Source: Sphingobacteriales bacterium
Lineage (GTDB): Bacteria; Bacteroidota; Bacteroidia; Chitinophagales; Chitinophagaceae
NCBI GenBank assembly: GCA_004144175.1
Contig: SEFT01000019.1
Coordinates: forward strand, 16,124-80,123
Direction of reading: 5' to 3'
Length of the DNA stretch: 64,000 nt
Of the stretch, positions 57,581 through 64,000 are shown piece after piece (position 1 is the first letter of the stretch; each line of letters begins with the position of its first letter). The position numbers and the translations under genes were made by a program. The notes under the pieces were generated by a model. That model saw only the letters and a program-made list of their open reading frames with translations. It ran no database searches and had not been told where the DNA came from.

Positions 57581-58801
57581 TTATCCTCTTTTTATCTGTT
57601 TAGTATCAGGTAGTAATGCTGTCAGCAAGCCGATAAACGGCAGGAATGTACATAACTTGTATACATAAGCAATGCTTGTTTCATCGGCCAGCCAGCCCAG
57701 CATGGCCGAGCCGATACCTGCTATGCCAAATGCAAAGCCGAAGAACAGTCCTGAAATGGTACCTACCTTGCCGGGTATCAGCTCCTGTGCATATACCAGT
57801 ATAGCCGAGAAGGCCGATGCCAGTATAATACCTATCGGGACAATAAGCACCCCGGTCCAGAAGAGGTTAGCATAGGGTAGTGCCAGCGTAAACGGAGCTA
57901 CACCGAGTATCGATGCCCATATTACATACTTACGCCCTATACGGTCGCCGATAGGGCCGCCCAGCAATGTACCCGCAGCAATAGACGCCAGGAAGATAAA
58001 CAGGTAGAACTGCGCAGTCTGTACACTTACAGCAAATTTTTCAATCAGGTAAAAAGTGAAATAGCTCGTCATGCTTGTCATATAGATGTACTTCGAGAAG
58101 ATGAGCAGCAGTAGTATAGAAACTGAGAGGATAACTCGCTGACGCGACAGCTTTGGTTTTTCGATCTCCGCCTTGGCAGCAGCGTTCTTTTTTCTATGCA
58201 GGATGACCGGCCCATACCATACACCCACGCGCCATAGCACAATGATGGCGGCAAATGCCAATACCGAAAACCAGGAAAGGCTGCCCCGGCCGAAGGGTAC
58301 AATAATAAGCGCTGCCAGCAACGGCCCCAGCGAGCTACCGGCATTGCCACCTACCTGGAAGATAGACTGGCCCAACCCCCTGCGGCTACCAGAGGCCATA
58401 TAAGCAATACGGGATGCCTCGGGGTGGAAAATAGCCGATCCTATACCGATTAGGCATACCGATGGTATAATGAGCGCATAACTGCTAACGGAAGATAATA
58501 ATAACAGCCCCACCAGCGAAAAGCTCATGCCGAGCACCAGCGAGAAGGGCCGGGGCTTCTTATCGGTATAGAACCCTACAAATGGCTGTAATACCGATGC
58601 CGACAGCTGGAATGCAAATGTGATAATGCCTATCTGCGAAAAGGATAGGTGAAAGGAATCTTTGATGATCGGGTAGATCGCAGGTATCAGCGACTGTATA
58701 GTGTCGTTGAGCATATGCGAGAAGCTGATGGCGAATAGAATGGAGAAAACGGTCTGGTTCTGACTGGTGCCTGTTTTCTCAGGCGCTACTTGGCTCTGCA
58801 T
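57581..58801 (-). CDS. MFS exporter of the fosmidomycin-resistance (Fsr) type
   Basis: This inner-membrane transporter of 406 residues has 12 helices. LFAISFSHMLNDTIQSLIPAIYPIIKDSFHLSFSQIGII is the Fsr-group signature in the first helix. QPFVGFYTDKKPRP is the MFS motif A loop, and SRRGLGQSIFQVGGNAGSSLGPLLAA follows. GGPIGDRIGRK is the second A-type loop. E. coli Fsr exports fosmidomycin, but natural substrates of homologues are not known. A TAATTTTG box lies 8 nt upstream of the ATG. Confidence 0.9.
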   Translation of the reverse strand: MQSQVAPEKTGTSQNQTVFSILFAISFSHMLNDTIQSLIPAIYPIIKDSFHLSFSQIGIITFAFQLSASVLQPFVGFYTDKKPRPFSLVLGMSFSLVGLLLLSSVSSYALIIPSVCLIGIGSAIFHPEASRIAYMASGSRRGLGQSIFQVGGNAGSSLGPLLAALIIVPFGRGSLSWFSVLAFAAIIVLWRVGVWYGPVILHRKKNAAAKAEIEKPKLSRQRVILSVSILLLLIFSKYIYMTSMTSYFTFYLIEKFAVSVQTAQFYLFIFLASIAAGTLLGGPIGDRIGRKYVIWASILGVAPFTLALPYANLFWTGVLIVPIGIILASAFSAILVYAQELIPGKVGTISGLFFGFAFGIAGIGSAMLGWLADETSIAYVYKLCTFLPFIGLLTALLPDTKQIKRG

Positions 58802-59022
58802 ATTGGCCTCAAAATTAGTGACTATCCGATAGAATCGGGATACAGAACATTTATAGCAGTCAAGCTTTAAACGATATTAAAGTATTTGCAATTAACATAA
58901 AGATGTGCTGAAAGCTTGAATTCCAGGCCTGCTATGGCATGGTTTTCCCAATTTTGCGCCCGATACCCAACGTGTAGGTGCAACCAAGTGTCATTATAAT
59001 CGCTTAGTTATCAAAACAAAAC
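58802..59022. other. Divergent intergenic region
   Basis: This 221-bp gap lies between the Fsr-like gene and the SGNH gene. It contains the TAATTTTG box for the minus strand and otherwise AT-rich sequence. No repeat or RNA gene was seen. Confidence 0.4.
58810..58817 (-). promoter_or_regulatory. Candidate -7 box (TAATTTTG) for the Fsr-like gene
   Basis: This exact TAnnTTTG match on the minus strand lies 8 nt before the ATG at 58801, implying a very short leader. There is no -33 TTTG at normal spacing. Confidence 0.38.
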
Positions 59023-60285
59023 ATGAAAAAATATTGTATCGCTTTAATGCTGCTGGCGTCAGGTCTTTCGGTAGAGGCGAAAAAGAAGAATGTACTTTTT
59101 ATCGGCAATAGCTACATATATACGAATAACGTACCCGGTATATTACAGCAGATATGTGTAGCCAAAGGCGATACGCTTACCTACGGGCAGCATACCCCGG
59201 GCGGATGTACACTACAGACACACGCCAGCGATGCCACTACACTCAGTACCATTAAAAGCGACAACTGGGATGTGGTATTGATACAGGAGCAAAGCCAGCG
59301 CCCTGCGTTCAGTCAAACTCAGGTAGAAACTTATACTTATCCATACGCCAAAGCGCTATACGATACCATTAAAAAGCGCAACAGTTGTAGCGAGGTGATG
59401 TTTATGATGACCTGGGGCTATAAGAATGGTGATGCATCGAACTGCGCTGCATACCCGCCTATATGCACCTATGCAGGTATGCAGGATGGCCTGCGCACCA
59501 GCTATATGAGAATGGCCAAAGACAATAATGCAAACGTAGCACCGGTAGGTATGGCCTGGAAGACAGTACGAGACAGCTTCCCGGGTATAGAGCTATACTC
59601 TCCCGATAACTCGCATCCGAGCACGGCAGGCTCTTACCTCGAAGCTTGTGTATTGTACGCGTCCATTTATCATAAAAGCCCTGTGGGTGCTAACTATACC
59701 GCAGGTCTTACAGTGGCTGACGCCGCGAAGCTACAGCGTATAGCCGCGCAGGTAACACTCGACAGCCTGGAACAATGGCAACAATATGGTATCATGTCAT
59801 TCGCAAAGTTTGTCATCACGCCCGGAGTAGCCAATTCTTTCACGTTCCAGAATTACTCTAAACGGACATCGGCTTACCTGTGGAACTTTGGTGATGGCAC
59901 TACCAGTTCGGCTGCAATACCACCTGCAAAGACCTACACAGTAAAGGGTAATTACCCGATCATACTAACTGCATCAAACGCATGTAACGGTGAAACCACT
60001 AGCGATACGATCAAGATAAAAACTGTTGGTTTGGATGATGTAGATGGTGTGAGTCCTGCTTTCGCATACCGCGCCGACAATGGTAAGACCTACATACAGT
60101 GGGGTGGGTCAAACCAGTATTCGCGCATGATGGTATACGACATGAGTGGGCGCACGATTGCAACATACTCCATAGAGACATCGATGCAGAAAGTAATGGT
60201 GGATGTTATGCCGGGTAGTTATGTATTTATGCTGATCGGTAAGAATGGCGAGCAGAGCATAAAGGGCAGATTTATACAGTACTAA
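59023..60285 (+). CDS. Secreted SGNH hydrolase with PKD domain and type IX-like tail
   Basis: This encodes 420 residues with a short signal peptide (MKKYCIALMLLASGLSVEA). The SGNH domain (about 22-255) has the nucleophile motif FIGNSYIYTNN, WDVVLIQEQSQRP and the catalytic D-x-x-H in SPDNSHPSTAG; it resembles DUF4886-type hydrolases. A PKD domain (about 270-340) is marked by YLWNFGDGTTSS and TYTVKGNYPIILTASNAC. The final 70 residues (YSRMMVYDMSGRTI..MPGSYVFMLIGKNG) look like a type A sorting domain. It is probably a surface esterase acting on acylated polysaccharide; the substrate is inferred only. Confidence 0.83.
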   Translation: MKKYCIALMLLASGLSVEAKKKNVLFIGNSYIYTNNVPGILQQICVAKGDTLTYGQHTPGGCTLQTHASDATTLSTIKSDNWDVVLIQEQSQRPAFSQTQVETYTYPYAKALYDTIKKRNSCSEVMFMMTWGYKNGDASNCAAYPPICTYAGMQDGLRTSYMRMAKDNNANVAPVGMAWKTVRDSFPGIELYSPDNSHPSTAGSYLEACVLYASIYHKSPVGANYTAGLTVADAAKLQRIAAQVTLDSLEQWQQYGIMSFAKFVITPGVANSFTFQNYSKRTSAYLWNFGDGTTSSAAIPPAKTYTVKGNYPIILTASNACNGETTSDTIKIKTVGLDDVDGVSPAFAYRADNGKTYIQWGGSNQYSRMMVYDMSGRTIATYSIETSMQKVMVDVMPGSYVFMLIGKNGEQSIKGRFIQY

Positions 60286-60302
60286 ATTTAATTAGGAATA
60301 CT

Positions 60303-60341
60303 AATGAAGCGGGCTGCCAATACTTGGCAGCCCGCTTCATT
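60303..60341. terminator. Strong bidirectional terminator
   Basis: This is an 18-bp perfect stem (AATGAAGCGGGCTGCCAA and complement) with a 3-nt loop, between the convergent SGNH and PAS kinase genes. Confidence 0.9.
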
Positions 60342-60366
60342 TTAATGTAAATGAGAATCAATCCGT

Positions 60367-63180
60367 TTACTCCGGCAAAATGATTGTAAACGATGCACCC
60401 TCGCCAAGCGACGATTGGCTATACAGGTAGCCGCCATGATTGCTTACAACCCTGCGACATATAGCCAGCCCGATGCCCGATCCGCTGAATTCATCCTTTT
60501 GATGCAGCCTTTTGAATACCTCAAATATCTGTTCATTGTATTGCTCTTCAAAGCCTATTCCATTATCCCGAAGCACTATCTGGTAGTAGGTCTTATCATT
60601 CAGCGGCTTCCTGATGTATTGCTGCACATCTTCGCGCGCCATTACAGAGCAGGATATCGTGATGACAGGCGGTACATCCTGCTTCGCGAATTTTAACGAA
60701 TTGCAGACCAGGTTATAAAACAACTGATTCATTTGCAGCGGCACTGCTTCTATCACGGGCAGTTTGTCTGATACGATCTTTCCTTCCTTTTCGGCTATCA
60801 GTAGCTCCAGGTCGTTCTGCACATTCTGCAGGATCTCGTCCAGGTCCACACGCTCTTTGGTCTGGCTCAGGTTATTGAGGCGTGAGAAGTTGAGCAGGTC
60901 TTTAATCAACAGCGTCATCCGCTCTGCCGACTTATTTATTTTGCTTACGTACCGCTTGCTCTGTGCAGATAAGTCTTTCTGCTCATTCAGCACATCAGAA
61001 AACACCCTGATCTTTCGTAGCGGTTCCTGCAAGTCGTGGCTGGCCACATAGGCATATTGCGACAGCTGCTCGTTCGATAACCGCAGGCTTTCATTGGTCG
61101 TTTCCAGCTCTTCAGTTCTTTGTCGCACCTGTGCTTCCAGCGCCAGTTTTGCTTCCTGGTGCAGCGTTATATCCTGTGCTGTGCCTGATAGCATTAACGG
61201 CTGCTTGTTCTCATCGAAAGTCGTGCGCCCGTTAGAGTGTACTACGCGTTGTTCGCGGGTGGTAGCATGCACTATGGTGTAGGTCTCATCAAATTCGCCT
61301 GTGCCATCGGGTGCCAGTGCTTCCATCACTGCCTTGTTCACGCGGTCACGATCCTTCACATGTATCTGCATTGAACCACCGTCTAAAAATGCAGCATCGG
61401 TGATTCCCAGCCAGTCTTGCAGCCTTTGCGAGTAATGTACTTTCTTTTGCGGCACATCAATGCTCCAGGTGGCAAGTTCGGCAAGCTCGATAGCGCCCTT
61501 CAGTGATGCCTGCACTGCTTCAATGTCTTTTCTCGCTATTACCTGCGCCGTTACATCGGTAGCTACTACCAGCACACCAAATATCTTATTGTCCGAATTG
61601 TATTGAGGCTGGTATACCAGATCTACATATACCGTTTCAAGGTGACCATCACGCACCAGGTCCACCGCCACTTCTTTAGAGTTGAATGGCACACCGGTAG
61701 CTATTACTTCTTCCAGCAATTTGTCGAAGCCCTGGCCTGCAATTTCAGGCAAGGCTTCCAGCAATGGTTTGTCTACAATATCGCTCTTCGTGCGGCCAAC
61801 CAGCTCCGCGTAAAACTTATTAGCCATCCGGAATGTCAGGTTTTCCTTATCAATGGTGGCGATTGCCACCGGTGCCTCGTTAAAGGAGTGGAGCAACATT
61901 CTCCTGTTTGCCTCGATCTTATCATTTACATCTTTCAGGTCTTGTATATCCATACAAAAGCCTGCATATCCTGCATAGTCGCCGTTTTCATCGGTATAAG
62001 GCTCGCCCGCTGCATTACACCAGACTATTGAACCATCCGACTTTTTCAGGCGGAACTCAACATCGTACACTAATCTGTTTTCTACGGCAAACTTGAAATT
62101 TTCATATGCCGCTTGCTTGTCTTCTTCATAGATGGCATCAGCCCAGCCGGTGCCCAACAGTTCTTCAGCAGGCTTGCCCGTCCAGTCTACCAGTGTCTTA
62201 TTTACATACGTTAGTTTACCGTCGCGATCCGATAACCATAGCCCCGTAGGCGATGAGTCAGATACATTTTTAAATTTGGCTTCAACCAATCTTTGTGCGG
62301 TCTCCGCTTGCCGTTTTTCTGTTATATCTTGCAGGGTGCCATTGAAACGGTAGGCAGCCTTATCGTCGCCAAACCATGCACGCCCTTTTGCCAGTACTAT
62401 GCGCGACTGACCCGTATGAGGATTTGTGATTGTATATATTTCTTCATATTTACCTCCTGAGCTGTGGTCCATTGCGCGTGCTATGGCTTGGGCCACGCGG
62501 TCCCGGTCGTTTTCAGCCATTACCGCTACTGCGAGATCCAGCAGTATTTCTTCTTCAGGTTTTAGTCCAAACCATTCCTTAAGACGATCGTTGGCGGTAA
62601 ACTTTCCGGTAGCAGGATTTAGGTCCCAAGTGCCAAGCTCTGTGGCATCTATGGCGAAGGCCAACTCGTTTTTGTTTTGCGTAAGCTTACTCATACCCTC
62701 TACCTTTTCCGTTGTTTCGAAACAGGTAGATAGCACACCGCCTATGCTGCCGTCTCCATCCATCACCGGGCTGTAAGAAAACGTCCAGTAAGTGGTTTCC
62801 AGTCTGCCATTCCGCAGTATAGGCACCGGCTGGTCTTCTTTCCATATAGCCTCGCCGCCAAGCCTCACCTGGTCCAGCATGGGGCCCAGTAATGGCCATG
62901 CTTCCGCCCAGCATTCTTCGCCGCGCTGTCCCAATGCCTTCGGGTGCTTGCCATTAAAGCCAAAGCTGGGCACATAGGCATCGTTATAGAACTGAATATA
63001 GTCATCGCCCCACAAGAGGAACATCGGGAATTTTGAATTAAGCAGCACCTGAACGGTAACACGCAAAGGTGCAGGCCAGGTATCCGGGTCACCAACAGGT
63101 GTTTGTTCCCAGTCGAACGCGCGCATGAGCGCACCCATTTCCCCACCACCTTTCAAAAACGCGTGCTGGCCGTAAGTCAT
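60367..63180 (-). CDS. Multi-PAS sensor histidine kinase
   Basis: This encodes 937 residues from the ATG at 63180 (MTYGQHAFLKGGGE); a GTG seven codons upstream is less likely. There is no membrane helix, so it is a soluble kinase. At least five PAS/PAC-type domains can be outlined (about 25-165, 175-295, 300-420, 425-550 and 560-680), with motifs such as YVNKTLVDWTGKPAEELLG and YAGYAGFCMDIQDL. HisKA has the phospho-acceptor in VASHDLQEPLRKIRVF. HATPase_c has NLVCNSLKFAK, RDNGIGFEEQYNEQIFEVFKRLH and GSGIGLAICRRVV. A single-domain response regulator is encoded divergently 111 bp away and may be its partner. Confidence 0.93.
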   Translation of the reverse strand: MTYGQHAFLKGGGEMGALMRAFDWEQTPVGDPDTWPAPLRVTVQVLLNSKFPMFLLWGDDYIQFYNDAYVPSFGFNGKHPKALGQRGEECWAEAWPLLGPMLDQVRLGGEAIWKEDQPVPILRNGRLETTYWTFSYSPVMDGDGSIGGVLSTCFETTEKVEGMSKLTQNKNELAFAIDATELGTWDLNPATGKFTANDRLKEWFGLKPEEEILLDLAVAVMAENDRDRVAQAIARAMDHSSGGKYEEIYTITNPHTGQSRIVLAKGRAWFGDDKAAYRFNGTLQDITEKRQAETAQRLVEAKFKNVSDSSPTGLWLSDRDGKLTYVNKTLVDWTGKPAEELLGTGWADAIYEEDKQAAYENFKFAVENRLVYDVEFRLKKSDGSIVWCNAAGEPYTDENGDYAGYAGFCMDIQDLKDVNDKIEANRRMLLHSFNEAPVAIATIDKENLTFRMANKFYAELVGRTKSDIVDKPLLEALPEIAGQGFDKLLEEVIATGVPFNSKEVAVDLVRDGHLETVYVDLVYQPQYNSDNKIFGVLVVATDVTAQVIARKDIEAVQASLKGAIELAELATWSIDVPQKKVHYSQRLQDWLGITDAAFLDGGSMQIHVKDRDRVNKAVMEALAPDGTGEFDETYTIVHATTREQRVVHSNGRTTFDENKQPLMLSGTAQDITLHQEAKLALEAQVRQRTEELETTNESLRLSNEQLSQYAYVASHDLQEPLRKIRVFSDVLNEQKDLSAQSKRYVSKINKSAERMTLLIKDLLNFSRLNNLSQTKERVDLDEILQNVQNDLELLIAEKEGKIVSDKLPVIEAVPLQMNQLFYNLVCNSLKFAKQDVPPVITISCSVMAREDVQQYIRKPLNDKTYYQIVLRDNGIGFEEQYNEQIFEVFKRLHQKDEFSGSGIGLAICRRVVSNHGGYLYSQSSLGEGASFTIILPE

Positions 63181-63291
63181 TATATTATAAGATGTTTGCA
63201 CTATTTGACGATGCAGTTGTACGCTGCGTAATTTAACTAAATCGGCAACGCGTTAAAGTCTGAAAATCATTATTTTCGTGCCAACAAAGCT

Positions 63292-63666
63292 ATGAGAAAG
63301 GTTTTACTGGTAGATGATGATGCGGATGACAAAGAGATGTTTGAACTGGCACTGGAAACCTTGCCTGTTGACACAGACCTTTCCTATGCTGCCAATGGGC
63401 AAGAGGCGCTTGAACTAATTACAAGCCCAGATTTCTCCGATCCCGATTATATATTCCTCGACCTGAATATGCCTAAAGTGGGTGGGGTAGGCTTTCTCTC
63501 TCAACTGCGCGAACTTGATATGCTTACCGATGTACCTGTTTACATTTACACTACATCGCAATACGGTGCTGATATAGATAGATGCGTAGAGATGGGCGGT
63601 ACGCTCTGTACCAAAAGCAGCTCCTTCAAAGAACTGTGCACGATGTTAAGTACCACGATCGTCTAG
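63292..63666 (+). CDS. Single-domain response regulator
   Basis: This encodes 124 residues, a receiver domain with no output domain. The acidic cluster is VDDDADDKEMF, the phospho-acceptor is D57 in FLDLNMPKVGG, the switch threonine is in YIYTTSQYG, and the lysine is in LCTKSSSFKEL, where the usual KP is KS. It resembles small regulators of the Rcp1/CheY type that accompany PAS or phytochrome kinases. Its divergent position to the multi-PAS kinase suggests a phosphorelay. A strong terminator follows. Confidence 0.92.
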   Translation: MRKVLLVDDDADDKEMFELALETLPVDTDLSYAANGQEALELITSPDFSDPDYIFLDLNMPKVGGVGFLSQLRELDMLTDVPVYIYTTSQYGADIDRCVEMGGTLCTKSSSFKELCTMLSTTIV

Positions 63667-63673
63667 AACATAA

Positions 63674-63706
63674 AAAAAGGTTTCATGACGATCATGAAAC
63701 CTTTTT
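63674..63706. terminator. Bidirectional terminator after the response regulator gene
   Basis: This is a 15-bp perfect stem (AAAAAGGTTTCATGA/TCATGAAACCTTTTT) with a 3-nt loop. It can also terminate transcription coming from the tRNA side. Confidence 0.88.
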
Positions 63707-63715
63707 CGTTTAAAG

Positions 63716-63762
63716 TGACTTTGTGGAGGCTCGAACTCCAGACCCGCTGATTAAGAGTCAGG
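63716..63762 (-). tRNA. Partial tRNA-Lys (CTT), 3' half only, probable att site
   Basis: Read on the minus strand it shows an anticodon loop CTCTTAA (anticodon CTT at 63753-63755), the 3' anticodon strand TCAGC, a 5-nt variable loop, the T-arm TGGAG-TTCGAGC-CTCCA, and a 7-nt acceptor strand CAAAGTC with discriminator A. No D-arm or 5' acceptor strand GACTTTG is present further along the minus strand. The first base pair of the anticodon stem is lost (C opposite C), so tRNA identity seems to begin at the anticodon arm. That is where tyrosine integrases commonly cross over. Confidence 0.75.
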
Positions 63763-63885
63763 ATTTTGCAATTTAACACGTTTTCATTAATTTACATTCA
63801 GTTTAATCAAAGTGCTGATAACAAAGGCTTTCGGGCTATAATTCAGCTTTAAAGGTTAACGGTATTACACGGAGTTTCATTATTT

Positions 63886-63907
63886 TTTGTGAGTAGTTTG
63901 TGAGTAG
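63886..63907. repeat. Tandem TTTGTGAGTAG repeat
   Basis: Two exact, directly adjacent copies of the 11-mer lie at 63886-63896 and 63897-63907. They sit about 125 bp inside the presumed element edge and resemble arm-type binding sites of an integrase. Confidence 0.7.
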
Positions 63908-63930
63908 CCCGGCCAGCCAATAGGTGCCGA

Positions 63931-63980
63931 TTAGTAACATTAGTAACAGTTTTACAGGAGTGTTACTAAAGTGTTACTAA
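63931..63980. repeat. TTAGTAACA direct and inverted repeats
   Basis: TTAGTAACA is at 63931 and 63940 (tandem, 9 bp apart). Its complement TGTTACTAA is at 63961 and 63972 (11 bp apart). Four copies in two facing pairs give dyad symmetry, as expected for binding sites of recombinase or accessory proteins. Confidence 0.7.
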
Positions 63981-64000
63981 CATATTGAAAAGCGTATAAT

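Larger units (their letters stand above)
63667..64000. other. Terminal gene-free region: chromosome/element boundary
   Basis: No gene is seen in this last stretch. It contains a terminator, a 3' half of a tRNA-Lys gene on the minus strand, and then repeats arranged like integrase arm sites up to the window end. I interpret it as the edge of an integrated element that continues beyond the window. Confidence 0.55.

Noticed and set aside
63716..63762. Complete tRNA-Lys gene
   Set aside because: The D-arm and 5' acceptor strand cannot be found within the following 230 bp on the minus strand, so only a 3' half exists here.

Overview
The window looks like a chromosomal segment of a Bacteroidota bacterium, most likely a member of the Chitinophagaceae or a close relative. 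The evidence is four secreted proteins with type IX secretion C-terminal sorting domains, a GldA gliding ABC ATPase, two TonB-dependent receptors (one with a carboxypeptidase-regulatory-like N-terminal domain), many 'SC' lipoproteins, recurrent TAnnTTTG promoter boxes upstream of genes, and a Bacteroidota-type cytochrome oxidase assembly cluster. Almost all of it reads as vertically inherited core genome. The exception is the last ~230 bp, which look like the edge of an integrated element.

Layout. 0-4.7 kb: a truncated polysaccharide flippase, a KirBac-type K+ channel, ornithine aminotransferase (rocD), a VIT-family metal transporter and, on the other strand, truA. 4.7-9 kb: a DUF2157-like membrane protein and a DUF3347 lipoprotein/TonB receptor pair. 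9-16 kb: an ABC-F ATPase, YajQ, a sugar aminotransferase/RfbC pair, an outer membrane protein, Kdo transferase (waaA) and an acidic protein. 16-22 kb: a hypothetical protein, tolC-suhB-thiL, an EGF-like lipoprotein and gldA. 22-27.5 kb: lipoproteins, two tiny membrane proteins in a repeat-rich region, and two convergent type IX substrates. 27.7-31.7 kb: icd, deoC, a SPOR-domain protein and an M20 amidohydrolase. 31.7-36.4 kb: a putative metal-uptake operon (His-rich protein, TonB receptor, lipoprotein) and a thiolase. 36.5-45 kb: a CoA-binding protein, a PhoR/PhoB-like two-component pair, a coiled-coil protein, a PolB-type exonuclease, an FkbM methyltransferase, holA, ribF and kynU. 45-48 kb: LemA, two TPM proteins and a hydrolase. 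48.2-52.6 kb: ctaB, two subunit-III proteins, subunit IV, SCO, DUF420 and a CxxC microprotein. 52.6-63.7 kb: DUF2807, DUF2147, NUDIX, CAP and KGG proteins, an FN3 type IX substrate, an Fsr-like exporter, an SGNH/PKD type IX substrate, and a multi-PAS kinase divergent from a single-domain response regulator. 63.7-64 kb: a 3' half of tRNA-Lys(CTT) followed by arm-site-like repeats.

How the genes work together. The clearest functional unit is the heme-copper oxidase operon: heme O synthesis, subunits III and IV, copper delivery by SCO, and a DUF420 maturation factor. Subunits I and II are not in this window. The metal locus at 31.8-35.1 kb and the DUF3347/TonB pair at 5.9-8.9 kb look like two separate metal- or ligand-uptake systems. 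The most unusual non-coding DNA is at 23.4-24.4 kb, where TAACAA motifs are spaced at exactly 21 bp and then exactly 11 bp, with a repeated GATAAGAGA element and hairpins around two very small membrane-protein genes. No CRISPR array, complete transposase gene, rRNA or intact tRNA was seen. All identifications come from reading the sequence, not from database searches.
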